Below are positions 48,929 to 59,855 of a stretch of 64,000 nucleotides of DNA, piece after piece. Below the pieces are notes generated by a model. It was not told where the DNA came from, did not search any database, and saw only the letters and a list, made by a program, of their open reading frames with translations. A program made the position numbers and the translations under genes. The stretch is from Dactylorhiza incarnata (Eukaryota > Streptophyta > Magnoliopsida > Asparagales > Orchidaceae), in contig JAWHQI010000507.1 in assembly GCA_033032865.1 (NCBI GenBank), positions 186,001-250,000 of the forward strand, read 5' to 3'. Positions within the stretch are counted from its first letter, which is position 1; each line of letters opens with the position of its first letter.

Positions 48929-50609
48929 TCAGGCCTGAATTACTTTTGTATCCTTTGTGAATATACTTGCACGATTGATATGCCACATCTCATTCATGTT
49001 GTTACCCATGCTCTTATCACTATCATCCAATTTGAAAAGCGACTTTGTACGAAAGGTTGAAGGAGTGGAACTGGGCATCCACCTCGCTTGCCAATATTCA
49101 TGTGGACTGTTTGATTGAAAGGTCACCCAATTGCGAGTCAAGAGGACCACAATCGGTTCTTAGATGGGGATGGAGTTGACAGTCAACAAGCAAATAGGGC
49201 TTGAGAGGATGGTTTCCTTTGACTCATTTCAGCCCAATGGAAAATTGGATGACTCCGACTCTAAGGTGGTAACCGGAGTTGGTAAGATACTTGTTCAATG
49301 CTCGGATGTATGAGAAATGGACCGGATGTGTACGAGTGGAAATGACCATTTGGCGGTGCGGGGTGGAGATTGGCAAAGAACGAATTCGTTGACATGAAAG
49401 AGATGTCACGACATTGTTTTTTGCCATGTCCACCATTAGTTGTCAAGCTCTGTTTTGATTATACGTCAATTGGCGGAGGGAGGACCTATGTCAATCCATT
49501 AAGCAGTATGCCAAATCTTCCATTCTACCTTCCCCAGATTTGCGATGAGGTTGGGCCTATACAAAGACTATCTAGAATGGCGTGGCAACGGTCGCGATTT
49601 AATGAGAAGTGTTGTTCCATAATTCTTCCCAAACAAAAATCGGAGTTGGTCATAGCAAAATACCATGGGTAAGTTTCCAAGCACCCGTTCATGACCTTTA
49701 TTCGTCCATCGGTTTGCGGGTTATGTTGTGCTAACATGGGACTAAGTGCTATGGAGCTTGAATAACTTCCCACGGAAAAAGTTTATAGATATAAGGTCAT
49801 GGCATGCTGTAATTGAGCGAGGAAACCTATGATGATAAATTTTTTCCAAAAGGAAGACTTGAGAAATGGTGCTAGCCTTGAAGGGTGCTTGACTGCAGTG
49901 TTTTAAATGTCGTCTGACATGTCCGACATGTCGGCCGACATGTCCTGTTTGAACAGAAAATGACTTGCATAATGAAAATATATAGGTTATGGCGTTTTAC
50001 AATATGTCGCCCGACATTTCAGATCAAATCCGCTATGTCGCCCGACATTTCAGATCAAATTCGCTATGCCGGCCTTGGAATCTTTTGTGATTGAAGAAAA
50101 AATATTTATTTTCTGGATTAATCTATTCAATGTTTATATGTTTTGCTATTCATTCATTTTACATATACTTTTGATGATATAGATACCATAATAGTTAGAA
50201 ATACTAGGTAATTGCACCCAGTTCAAGTATAAAATGTTACAACTAGCATTTTGTCTTAATGCTTACTGGTGTTGGAAAGAGCAGATGCATAGAAACATAC
50301 ACCCAAAGTTGTTATAACTTATAATATAAATATTTTTTAGGAATCCGACATTTTAAAATGTCTACGACATGTCTATGACATGTCTCCGACATCTAAAAAC
50401 TCAATTCGACATCTAAAAACTCAATCCTACATGTCCCCGACATCTGACATCTGCAACATTGTTTGATTGGTTTTAACTGATAGTACTTGTAGAAATGATC
50501 AACAACCATGAAAATGCAATTGTACCCATGTGATCGAGGCTGCCCGGTAATAAAATACATGGAAATATCATCTGAAATGCCTTCCAAAATCGGAAAAGGC
50601 TGCGGCAAG
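48929..50609 (-). mobile_element. Decayed chromovirus, integrase to chromodomain, minus strand
   Basis: Read on the minus strand: EGISDDISMYFITGQPRSHG and CIFMVVDHFYKY (integrase core start, 50608-50465), an inserted MITE, then HNPQTDGRIKVMNGCLETY (integrase core end, about 49700), then FFANLHPAPPNGHF and QVSYQLRLPP (C-terminal domain, 49261-49446), and a last segment with KSLFKLDDSDKSMGNNMNEM (chromodomain tail, 48930-49150). Stops and frameshifts occur throughout. Gag and polymerase are absent. Confidence 0.85.
49896..50461. mobile_element. hAT-like MITE inside the chromovirus integrase
   Basis: Ends CAGTGTTTTAAATG and its diverged complement ending CTGCAACATTG. Flanks CTTGACTG and TTTGATTG agree at six of eight bases, an aged 8-bp target duplication. 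Many GACATGTC[CG]GACAT palindromes lie near both ends. It splits the integrase core cleanly, so removing it rejoins the two integrase parts in position. 566 bp, no coding capacity. Confidence 0.8.
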
Positions 50610-51172
50610 CAAGGTTGTAAATATCAGATGCAACATGTGAGATTGAGTTTTTAAATATCGGATGTCGGAAGCCGGATACATGTCAGAAATATTTTAAAAT
50701 TCATATTTTCATAACTCATAGATAGAAAATTTATTTTTTGTGTACTAATTATAATTATATATTTTAAAATAAATATTAGCATAATAAATAGACGAACAAT
50801 GAGTCATGTTTATCCCAAAATAGATTCGAAGAATATCCAAAATAAAATATTAGCAACACAATACGATTACTAATAACAGTACAAAAAGATATATTGTAAA
50901 ATATATTTAATACTATATAATACTTTAATTTTAATTATTTTTGATTAATTATAATTCTTTACATGCGTAATGAGTTTATATTAAAAACATAAAAATCATC
51001 AACCAATAAATATGTTGAAAGATTTAATTGTTATATAAATTAAGAAAGATATATTGTGAAATAATTATGCAATATCACTTATAAGAATAACATGTTAAAG
51101 AGAATGAAACAATAAGTTTAGTCAATATAAGCATATATAATATAATAATACGAATTATAGAAGACGAGTATA
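50610..51172. mobile_element. Second MITE of the same family, one end
   Basis: Starts CAAGGTTGTAAATATCAGATG, aligning with the complement of the right end of the MITE at 49896 (CAATGTTGCAGATGTCAGATG) and sharing GAGATTGAGTTTTTAAATATC and CATGTCAG words. AT-rich DNA follows and no matching right end was found, so the end given is only where a Copia LTR may begin. Confidence 0.55.
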
Positions 51173-51352
51173 TGAAGCCCAATGTAAAAAGCCACTTCTA
51201 TGACCCATGAGGAGTATCTTGTATAGCTTCGTCCCATATTGTGGTTTGGAGTTGAGTTGTCACTTCACACAACTATAAATATGTATACATGTATTTGTAT
51301 TATTTATATATGTGAAGTAATAAAATCTGTCCCGTTTGACGTTATTTTCACA
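51173..51352 (+). mobile_element. Copia LTR, 3' portion (start uncertain)
   Basis: Ends TTATTTTCACA directly before a primer-binding site, with ACTATAAATATG (about 51270) as a possible TATA region. A start with TG near 51173 is a guess. The rest of the element was interrupted by the Tat element. Confidence 0.55.
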
Positions 51353-51364
51353 TGGTATTAGAGC
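51353..51364 (+). promoter_or_regulatory. Copia primer-binding site
   Basis: TGGTATTAGAGC, one base different from the usual initiator-Met complement TGGTATCAGAGC, at the LTR end CACA. Confidence 0.82.
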
Positions 51365-52135
51365 AATATGATTCCTGAAGTATGCTCTCGCCGATTGAGC
51401 TCCCGTTCTCTCCGATTGAGCTTTCGCTCTCAGCAAATTCACGACCCGCTTCTAAATTCACCACCTGATTCTCAAATCAAGACATGGACTTTTGCTTGCC
51501 GAACTCACGCGATCTCCAGTTTTCCGAGCACGCGCGACCTCCTACTTCCCAATTCTGCACGACCTCCAGCTCGCTGATCTCGGGCGTCTTCTGCGTGCAT
51601 CTCCCCCCATCTTATGTATAAGCGCAGTTGGACCTTCTTGGCTTGGCGATCTTGCCCAAACAGAGTCCGCCCTATGTCGTCCGCTTGATTATTGCGCACA
51701 TGAGTTTCCACTCTCACGACTTTATTGTTTTCGCAGAAGCTTCCGCTCCTCCTGAGTTCGCCGGTTAATCTTACCATATCTTGCCGAAGCCTTGTACTCA
51801 CCAAAAATTTTATTCATCCTGAGCTCGCCAATTGATCACCCCTAGAATAGCTGACGCCTCTATACTCGTCCACACACCTGCTCTCGTTGAAGCTCGTTTC
51901 CGTCGATCTCTCCTCGATTGCTCTTGCCAGAGCCTTTGTCTGTCACTAAATATCGCTGCCGCCGAGCTCACTGATTGATCCCCCTGAACTTTTCAAAGCT
52001 CTTGATCTCGCCGTCGCTACCTCTATTGAACTCGTAGTTGCTCCCCTGAGCTAACTTGAACCTCGTTGTTGGTCCTCCCTTAGAACTCTCTCGAGGAACT
52101 TACTTCAGCTCGCAGTAGTTCCCTTGAAGTTCGCC
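51365..52135 (+). other. Copia leader, C/T-rich, no gene
   Basis: Words such as CTCGCCGATTGAGCTC and GAGCTCGCC recur with variation. Short open frames exist on both strands but none has a domain. It most likely is the untranslated leader of the Copia element whose LTR end is at 51352, cut by insertion of the Tat element near 52136. Confidence 0.55.
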
Positions 52136-52608
52136 TGTAACCGTTGTTTGTCCGGAAAGCCCGCGACCTCCTCTTGCTGGTCAAATTTTTCGGTCTCAGC
52201 GGTCTCAGTTTTGGTGATCGCCCAGATCGCCAGCTGCCTCCTCGACTGGAATTTTCTAAGTGCCAAGCGGTCAGGGCAGTGTGAGATCGCCAGCTTAAGC
52301 GGTCTGATCATTTTCCTTATTTTTGTTATTTGTACCCTATTTCCCTGCCCCGGCTCTCCTGTACCCCGGGCAGCCCGTAGTTTTCAGTTCTGCCCGTTTG
52401 GGCAGTCCCCTCGTCTATAAATAGAGGGGTAGGGGTACCTGAAAATGGACTTTTGGCTCCGAGGCTCCAGCTCCTGTGTAAGCGGTCTCATTTCTTCGTG
52501 ATCGTCATTTCGTGATCGATTTCCTTTTGTTCCAGCATCTTCTGTCTTAGTAACCTGCACTTCGCAGTTTTCTCCCATCCCCTTTTAGTGTGAATTTTGG
52601 AGGTACCA
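52136..52608 (+). repeat. 5' LTR of the Tat element (boundaries approximate)
   Basis: Proposed from TGTAACCGTTG to GAGGTACCA. It holds the TATA box, a C/T-rich R region and several GCGGTCTCA and GATCGCC words. Without the 3' LTR in the window neither edge can be confirmed. Confidence 0.6.
52416..52423 (+). promoter_or_regulatory. TATA box of the Tat LTR promoter
   Basis: TATAAATA within CGTCTATAAATAGAGGGG, a classic plant core promoter. Transcription would start about 30 bases downstream, near 52450. Confidence 0.85.
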
Positions 52609-52612
52609 TTTT

Positions 52613-52624
52613 TGGCACCAACAG
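52613..52624 (+). promoter_or_regulatory. Probable primer-binding site of the Tat element
   Basis: TGGCACCAACAG a few bases after the proposed LTR end. It begins TGG, as expected for pairing with a tRNA CCA end. I cannot say which tRNA it fits. Confidence 0.5.
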
Positions 52625-52680
52625 AACGAACACGCGACCTTCAGATTCGAAGTGTCAGGTGAAATTCGTAGACTTTCAAG

Positions 52681-55600
52681 ATGGCTGATCGCCGTAGAGG
52701 TCGTCCCCTGCGATCTCCCAGCGTTCCCCCTTCCGATCACAATCCTTTAGAAGCGCTTGAGCGCCGCTTCGAGCTTCGAGTTGAGCAGGCTCTCCGCGAG
52801 GCCGCCCGAGCTAGGCAGGACGCCGCCTCTGTTCAGCAGGAGATCGCGCGGTCTCAGCAAGAGGCCGCCCGAGATCGGCAAGAAGTCGTCCGGACTCAGC
52901 AGGAGTCCGCGAAGCAGATTGAGGCTATGAACCAGGTTCTAGCCGCGATCTCCCAGAAGATCCTTCCTCAATCCTCTCAGGTCGCCACTCCTGACCGCAT
53001 GGCAAGCGGTCACCCGAGCGATCACCCCGTCTTCCAGCCCGCAGCTCCTCAGCGATCTCAGCATGAGGAGTTCGCCGCCCGTCGTAATTCTTTCCGAGCC
53101 GCAGCCCAGGGGCCTCCGGCTCAGACCCTGAATTTTGAAGAGGGGTTTGCTTACCCTCAAGCTCCTCCTGCTTCCTTTCTCCCTCCTCCAGGACCTTCTG
53201 AGTTAGGGGAGCCTTCCCCCTTTACTGATGAGATTCGTCGGGATCCGATTCCTCACGGATTCAGAGAGCCCCGCCTTCTTGTGTATACAGGAGAGACAGA
53301 TCCGATGTGTCATCTTCAAGCCTTCGAGTCTGCTGTTGCCCTCAGGACCATTTCAGATGGAGTGAGGTGCAAGCTGATGGTCACCTCCTTTGATGGGTCG
53401 GTCATGGAATGGTTCTATAAGCTGCCTTGTCAATCTATCCCGAGCTTTGCTGCCCTGAGGCAAGAGCTCCTTCTAAGGTTTGCCACCGCGAAGAAAAGGA
53501 AGAGTGGTCCCGCGACCCTCTTCAAGATTAAGCAAGGCGACAACGAAACTGCAGCGCATTACGTTGACCGTTTTCAGAAGGAGATCTTGGGAGTCAGAGA
53601 CATGGATCCCGAGCTCTACATGGTAGCTTTGATCAGTGGCCTGCAGGAGGGCCCTCTGAAATTCAAAGTCACAACCAAGAAGCCTAACTCCTATCAGGAG
53701 CTGATTAGCATTGCCAATCGCTACATAGAAGGGGAGATCAACAACCCCACCTATGTGAGCAATTTGACAAACAGGGCCACTCAGAAAGGCTCTGCGGGAT
53801 TTTATCCGGCTCCGTCTTCCTCGAAGCCTCGACAAGAGCTCCCACCTCCGGCTCCGAGAGGTAAGAATTATCGCAACAATCGTTTCAATCGAGGTAATCA
53901 ATTTTTTCCGCCTCAGGGTTCATTTCTTCAAACCCCTGCTACTCCTGCTCCGCAAGTCACCCCAGTCCACCAGATCCAGTACGCCCAACCTCCCCTTCTG
54001 CCCATTCCTTCATTCTACAATGAATCCCAAGAGTCTTTTACAGACTTTGGTGTTTCTATGAGTGAAGTGCTCCAAATCCTTCAGAAGCAGCCCTTTTTCA
54101 AGGGGCCAGCTCCGCTAAACTCGGATCCAAAGACCAGAAATCCTACTCTCTACTGTGAATACCACAGGGATAGGGGACATTTGACAGAGGATTGCAGAGC
54201 TCTCCGCCTGTTCTTAGAGAAGCTTCTGAAGAAGGGTAAGCTCCGAGATCTCATTCAGAAGAATGATTCTGCCAAAGCCTCAACCTCCAAGGCTAAGGAA
54301 GTAGCGGAAGTCCATTGGGCATGCGAAGAAGTGGACGATATTGGCCATCTCGGCAATATCGGCTTTCCCAATGAATGCGTGGATGCTAATGACGAGGGTG
54401 CCTTAGGCAACCTCTTCTGCATCCACGGAGGTGCAGGTCCGGAGTCCTCGAGAAAGGCGAGTTTGAAAAGAGTTTATCAGTCAGAGGTTGCTGCTACCTC
54501 TTCAGCTCCGGTCCGAGGGACGGTCACTTTCGGTGATGAAGACCTTCCTCAGACCGCGAATCCCTTTGACGACGCGGTCGTCATCAAAGCTGTAATTGAA
54601 AATTACACAGTGGAGAAGATTCTGATAGACACGGGGAGCTCAGTCAACGTGCTCTTCAAACCTGCCTTCGAGGCGTTGAAGACAGGTAAATCCCTCCTAT
54701 CAACTGAAGGCCCCCTTTATGGTTTTTCAGGAGAGAAGAAAGAAGTAGAAGGGCTCGTCACTCTTTCCGTAATTCTGGGAGGGATAGTGAAGCTGGTCAA
54801 ATTTATAGTCGTTGATGCTCCCAGTAGCTACAACGCCATCTTTGGAAGACCCTTCTTGAATGGATATCAAGCCATTGTCTCCACCTATCATCAAGCGGTG
54901 AAATTCGCCTTGAACGGCAAACAACACCGAATCAAGAGCGACCCAAGGAAAGCTAGGGAATGCTACGTAAAGACGGTCAACATGATTGTATCCTCTCCTC
55001 CCCAAGAGGTCATGATGGCTGAATCAATCGAAGCTCCTGAACAAGTCCAAGCTACAGAAGAAGGTGAGGAGGATGCAAGAGATGAAGTTCGCTTGGAACC
55101 TGCCCAAGCAACTCAAGATGTTCAGATCAGCGAGGAAGATGAGAGCAGAAGCCTCTCCATCAACGCTGAATTATCTGAAGCTGACAAGGGTCAGCTCATC
55201 TCTTGCCTTCTGCAAAATCTAGATATCTTCGCTTGGTCGGCAGATGACATGCCTGGAGTGGACCCGGATGTTGCTTGCCACCATCTCAATCTTGACCCAA
55301 ACTTCACCCCGATCCAGCAGAAGAAGAGGTCTGTTGCAACTACTCTAGCACAGCCTATCCGTGAAGAGGTAGAGAAACTCCTGAAGGCAAAGTTCATCCA
55401 ACCAATCCAATACCCAGAATGGGTGTCAAACGTTGTAATGGTAAAGAAGTCAGGTGGGAAGTGGAGGATGTGTGTCGACTTTACTAAACTCAATAAAGCT
55501 TGCCCCAAGGATTGCTACCCCTTGCCTCGGATAGATTCTTTAGTAGATTCTGCGGTAGGTTATTCTTTTATGAGCTTTTTAGATGCTTTTTCAGGTTACC

Positions 55601-57315
55601 ATCAAATCAGAATGCATAAACCAGATATACCTCATACTTCATTCATCACAAATGACGGTTGCTTCTGTTATCTCGTAATGCCTTTTGGGCTAAAAAATGC
55701 TGGAGCAACCTATCAGAAAATGATGGATACAGTTTTCAGGAGTCAAAAGGGAAGAAACCTTGAGGTATATGTTGATGACGTCTTGGTAAAAAGCAAATTA
55801 TTCTCTTCTCATCTTAGGGACCTCTCGGAAACTTTCGCAACCCTTCGAACTTTTAATATGAGGTTGAATCCGTTGAAGTGTGTTTTCGGGGCAAGTAAAG
55901 GAAAATTTTTGGGTCACCTCCTTACTCCAGAAGGGCTGGAACCCAATCCAGACAAAGTAAAAGCTATTCTGGAGATGCCACCTCCCAAGTCCCCCAAAGA
56001 AATTCAGCAGCTGGGAGGGAGGATGGCAGGCTTAAGTCGTTTCATCTCCCGATCAGGGGATAAGAGTGCACCTTTCTTTAAGACCCTCCGGGGAGGGAGT
56101 AGGTTCGAGTGGACAAAGGAATGTGATGATGCTTTCACTCAGCTTAAAAAGCAGTTGACATCGACTCCTTTGCTCCAAAGCCCACGAGAGGGAGAAAATC
56201 TTTTTCTGTATATGGGAGTCGGAGCCGATGCCACAAGCTCCGTTTTGGTTCGAGAGGAGAAAAAGAAGCAATTCCCAGTCTATTACGTGAGTCGAATCCT
56301 GAAGAATGCAGAGACTCGCTATCCTATTCTCGAAAAGTTGGCCTTAATGCTTATAACTTCAGCAAGAAGATTAAGACCATATTTTCAAGCTCATTCGATT
56401 CTAGTCGTTACTGATCTTCCATTGAAGAGTGTCTTGGAAAAGCCAGAGCATTCAGGCAGGTTGGCAAAGTGGGCAATAGAGCTCAGTGAGTTTGGCATAT
56501 CTTATGTTCCAAGGATGGCGATCAAAGCTCAAGTTCTAGCAGACTTCATGGTGGATGCCAAAGAAGTTGAGTCGCAGAAGGGGGTAGGATTGCCCCTTGC
56601 CTGGACAATCTTCGTGGATGGAGCCTCAGGAAGAAATTCTTCCGGAGCTGGAGTTGTCTTAATCAACCCAAATGAAGTAAGGCTGGATCAGGCGCTGAAG
56701 TTCTATTTTCAAGTAACAAACAATCAAGCGGAATATGAGGCTTTGATAGCCGGTCTTAAGTTTGCTAGAGAGCTGGGGATTGATGATGTCAAAGTCTTCA
56801 CAGATTCTTTGGTGATGGCTTCTCAAGTAAATGGAACTTTCGAAACTAGGGATAGTATTTTAAAGCGGTATCTAACTCTGGTAAAAATCGAGGTAGGGAA
56901 GTTCAAAAGCTTTACCATCGACCATATTCCAAGGGGTGAAAACGTGGAAGCAGATGAGTTGGCAAAATTTGGACTTCTCTCGGGAGGAACAACTTCGGAA
57001 TTGTTTCGCCCAGCAATTGAAGAAGGAGAGGTCATGGAGATTGATCAACATCCGTCTTGGATGGATCCATTTGTTCTATATCTTTCAACTGGAGAGCTCC
57101 ATTCATCAATAAAGGATAAGAAAAGGTTTAAACGAAAAGCGGCTAACTATTATCTTGTTGCAGGAGTGCTTTTTAGAAGAACTTTCCTTTCACCATTAGC
57201 ACGGTGTGTTTCGGAGGAGGAGATTCCAACGGTCGTTCAGGAGGTCCATTCTGGAGAATGTGGAAGTCATTCTGGGGCTAGAACTTTGGAGAAAAGAATT
57301 CTGAGGCAAAACTAA
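52681..57315 (+). CDS. Tat gag-pol polyprotein, first part (to premature stop)
   Basis: 1544 codons from ATG. Residues 25-90 form a Gln/Glu/Arg-rich coiled coil. The capsid core is at about 235-330 (MEWFYKLP, LFKIKQGDNETAAHYVDRF). A CxxH...HxxxxC knuckle-like motif (CEYHRDRGHLTEDC) is near 492. The protease triad DTGSS is at 650, and reverse transcriptase has YVDD at 1030-1033. A first degenerate RNase H is near 1175-1260. A second RNase H at about 1310-1435 (IFVDGASG, NNQAEYEAL, VFTDSL, ENVEADELAKFG) is the Tat signature. The frame ends in TAA inside the integrase zinc-binding region, where relatives have an aromatic residue before FWP. Confidence 0.93.
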   Translation: MADRRRGRPLRSPSVPPSDHNPLEALERRFELRVEQALREAARARQDAASVQQEIARSQQEAARDRQEVVRTQQESAKQIEAMNQVLAAISQKILPQSSQVATPDRMASGHPSDHPVFQPAAPQRSQHEEFAARRNSFRAAAQGPPAQTLNFEEGFAYPQAPPASFLPPPGPSELGEPSPFTDEIRRDPIPHGFREPRLLVYTGETDPMCHLQAFESAVALRTISDGVRCKLMVTSFDGSVMEWFYKLPCQSIPSFAALRQELLLRFATAKKRKSGPATLFKIKQGDNETAAHYVDRFQKEILGVRDMDPELYMVALISGLQEGPLKFKVTTKKPNSYQELISIANRYIEGEINNPTYVSNLTNRATQKGSAGFYPAPSSSKPRQELPPPAPRGKNYRNNRFNRGNQFFPPQGSFLQTPATPAPQVTPVHQIQYAQPPLLPIPSFYNESQESFTDFGVSMSEVLQILQKQPFFKGPAPLNSDPKTRNPTLYCEYHRDRGHLTEDCRALRLFLEKLLKKGKLRDLIQKNDSAKASTSKAKEVAEVHWACEEVDDIGHLGNIGFPNECVDANDEGALGNLFCIHGGAGPESSRKASLKRVYQSEVAATSSAPVRGTVTFGDEDLPQTANPFDDAVVIKAVIENYTVEKILIDTGSSVNVLFKPAFEALKTGKSLLSTEGPLYGFSGEKKEVEGLVTLSVILGGIVKLVKFIVVDAPSSYNAIFGRPFLNGYQAIVSTYHQAVKFALNGKQHRIKSDPRKARECYVKTVNMIVSSPPQEVMMAESIEAPEQVQATEEGEEDARDEVRLEPAQATQDVQISEEDESRSLSINAELSEADKGQLISCLLQNLDIFAWSADDMPGVDPDVACHHLNLDPNFTPIQQKKRSVATTLAQPIREEVEKLLKAKFIQPIQYPEWVSNVVMVKKSGGKWRMCVDFTKLNKACPKDCYPLPRIDSLVDSAVGYSFMSFLDAFSGYHQIRMHKPDIPHTSFITNDGCFCYLVMPFGLKNAGATYQKMMDTVFRSQKGRNLEVYVDDVLVKSKLFSSHLRDLSETFATLRTFNMRLNPLKCVFGASKGKFLGHLLTPEGLEPNPDKVKAILEMPPPKSPKEIQQLGGRMAGLSRFISRSGDKSAPFFKTLRGGSRFEWTKECDDAFTQLKKQLTSTPLLQSPREGENLFLYMGVGADATSSVLVREEKKKQFPVYYVSRILKNAETRYPILEKLALMLITSARRLRPYFQAHSILVVTDLPLKSVLEKPEHSGRLAKWAIELSEFGISYVPRMAIKAQVLADFMVDAKEVESQKGVGLPLAWTIFVDGASGRNSSGAGVVLINPNEVRLDQALKFYFQVTNNQAEYEALIAGLKFARELGIDDVKVFTDSLVMASQVNGTFETRDSILKRYLTLVKIEVGKFKSFTIDHIPRGENVEADELAKFGLLSGGTTSELFRPAIEEGEVMEIDQHPSWMDPFVLYLSTGELHSSIKDKKRFKRKAANYYLVAGVLFRRTFLSPLARCVSEEEIPTVVQEVHSGECGSHSGARTLEKRILRQN

Positions 57316-58311
57316 TTTTGGCCTCAAATGAGGAAAGTTACGGAAAAATTTGCTAAGAAATGTGTAAAGTGCCAGAAGTTTGCTCATCTCCAAAATCAGC
57401 CGGCTCAACAACTCAAGTCGATAGCAACTCCATGGCCGTTTGCAGTTTGGGGAATGGATTTGATTGGGCCTTTCCCTATGGCAAGTGGGCAGCGTCGATA
57501 TATTATAGTCATGATTGACTATTTCAGCAAATGGATAGAGGCAAAAGCATTGGCCAAAATTACGACTCAAGCCGTGAAAAATTTTATTTGGGGAGAGATA
57601 GTATGTCGACACGGAATTCCAATGGCAATCATCACGGATAACGGTTCTCAGTTCAACAATTCAACTCTTGTTAATTTCTGTAAGCAAATTGGCATTGAGC
57701 TACGTTTCGCTTCTGTGCATCATCCTAGAAGCAATGGGCAGGTAGAGGCCGCCAACAAACTCATCATAAATCTCTTGAAAAAGAAGGTAGAGAATGTCAG
57801 GGGCAACTGGGCAGAACAACTACCTTCCGTCTTATGGGCCTTGAGGACAACTCCAGGTTCTGCTACTGGAGAGACTCCATTCAAATTATCACGCGGTTCC
57901 GAAGCCCTTATTCCGGTGGAATTTGAAGTAAAAAGCCCAAGAGTATTATTGGCACAACAGAATCAAATTGATTGGATGGAAGGAAATGATGAGGAGCTAA
58001 AATGCAGCCTTGATTTAATTGAGGAGTTGAGAGATACGACAATCATCAGGCAAGAAGAGGTGAAAAGAAGAATGACGAGGCTATTCAATAAAAATGTAAG
58101 AACCAAAGAATTCGCTGTTGGAGATCTAGTCCTGAAGAAAATAGATTCAGCAACAAGAGCTGGTTCAGTTGGAAAGCTTAACCCAAACTGGGCGGGGCCG
58201 TTCGTGGTGAAGAGTGTGCTTAAAAATGGTGCTTATCATCTCCAAACTTATGAAGGAAAAGAATTGCCTCATTCATGGAGCGGAGATGATCTCAAACTCT
58301 TATTTTCTTAA
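57316..58311 (+). CDS. Tat pol, second part: integrase
   Basis: Continues in the same frame after the TAA. It completes the zinc-binding region (CVKCQKF) and carries the DDE core: GMDLIGPF, ITDNGSQFNN and HHPRSNGQVEAANK. A C-terminal domain follows (RTKEFAVGDLVLKKI, LNPNWAGPFVV) with the end LPHSWSGDDLKLLF and TAA at 58309. No chromodomain. The catalytic residues are all present; only the upstream stop separates it from the rest. Confidence 0.93.
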   Translation, partial: FWPQMRKVTEKFAKKCVKCQKFAHLQNQPAQQLKSIATPWPFAVWGMDLIGPFPMASGQRRYIIVMIDYFSKWIEAKALAKITTQAVKNFIWGEIVCRHGIPMAIITDNGSQFNNSTLVNFCKQIGIELRFASVHHPRSNGQVEAANKLIINLLKKKVENVRGNWAEQLPSVLWALRTTPGSATGETPFKLSRGSEALIPVEFEVKSPRVLLAQQNQIDWMEGNDEELKCSLDLIEELRDTTIIRQEEVKRRMTRLFNKNVRTKEFAVGDLVLKKIDSATRAGSVGKLNPNWAGPFVVKSVLKNGAYHLQTYEGKELPHSWSGDDLKLLFS

Positions 58312-59855
58312 ATGTTCGTATCCGATTCACTCATTCTTTTTCTCACTTTTCTTCTCTCAAACATCACGCAGGTATTATCAAAGCATTCGCAATACAAGGT
58401 ATGGATGACAAGTCTTAAGAATAAGTTATTTTTTGAAAAGCCAAAAGCCTGTCAAGTGAGACATCGACGGATCCTACTATCTTCCCCCTCGACTTGTTAG
58501 CTCGACGTGTAATTCTGCCAGGACCACAGATGTCGGGGAGATTTCGAATCTGTGTAGCAGTAGCTCGCCAAGCTCGAGCGGTGGAAGTTTAGGATACCGG
58601 GTCCTTGCTGACATCTGGCACACCTCAGCATTTCAAGGAGGTCTAGGTGGCTGGCTCAGCTCTGTCATGCATTAGGAGGGACATTGTTACGATCTTAATG
58701 ATCTTTCAGGGAAAGCAATGTCGGTGTAGCCTCCGCGGCATGACCACACCTGCCCTACCGATCATTTTGGTCTGTAACTCTCGAATACTCGTTGAAGCGT
58801 GGTTAGGTAAGGGGCGGTCAGAAACATCCATGACCGTCGCCTGAACCTTAGATTGGCATGTTTGCAGCAAACTCGGTAATCCTTTAAGAAAAGCAATATC
58901 GGTATAGCCTCCGCGGCATGACCACACCATCCCTTTGGATCATTTTTGAGATCCCTTTTTCCCATCTTCTTTTTACTATAAAAAATCCTATTTATCCCTT
59001 TGTACTGGGATCGGGCGGTCAGCAATTTATGAGACCGGATGTTCTTCTTTCCTACTCTCTCCAAAGAGCGATTTGAGTCATTTACGATCGCCGGATATAA
59101 CTTTTTCAGGATAATTGAGGTCGCTGTTCAGAAATCTCTTATGCCAGCTTGATAGAGGTCGGCCCGGTCTCGGTAAATTTGAGATTCCGATATTCCCTGT
59201 TATTCAAAGCAACATGGAATGATCATGATTTTCTATTCCTCACCAAGTGAAAGTTGGGTTTTTCTTCAAAATGGCGGTCTGAATATAATGTGATCACTGA
59301 ACTGGAGTTCATGAGGAATTATTTTCCTTTTCAAGTAATGATCTTGGCTATCAAGGGATCATCAAACGGGCTTCCTAAAAATCATTTGGGAGCCGATCAT
59401 CCAGAGTATGATGAGTTCGAATCGTCTTCAAGTTATAGTTTCCTTATATTGCGACCTGTGTAATATGAGACCGCATAACTATTATGGATAAGTTGGTTAC
59501 TTTCTGATCACAGTTGTGTTGCTAATTTTCTTTTAGCGATCTGATTACCTCGAGATCGCAGAGTAGTCTTGTTTATGTAAAGTTTCGGTTTTTCTTTCCT
59601 TCAGTCTTTAGTGTCTTTCCCAAGAGATCGCCATCTGAAGTTCTTTAATGTTGAAAGAAAATTGTGATAAACCTAAGGCATTGAGATCGAATGCCGATTT
59701 TAACTCAGAAGAACAAATAAGTATATGCATCAAAAACAAGTTCATTCACTCAGATAAAATCTAACAGAAATCCAATTTTTATATATATTCTGAAATATCC
59801 ACTACAACGAGACCGCTCGGTCTCCAAAAAGGAAAAAGGGAAAAATTATTACAAT
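58312..59855 (+). other. Spacer between Tat pol and antisense genes
   Basis: Non-coding on both strands. A 39-base segment (AAAGCAAT[GA]TCGGT[GA]TAGCC...) occurs at 58712-58750 and again at 58890-58928. GACCGC and GATCGC words are frequent from 58980 on. Short frames here have no domain. Confidence 0.7.
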
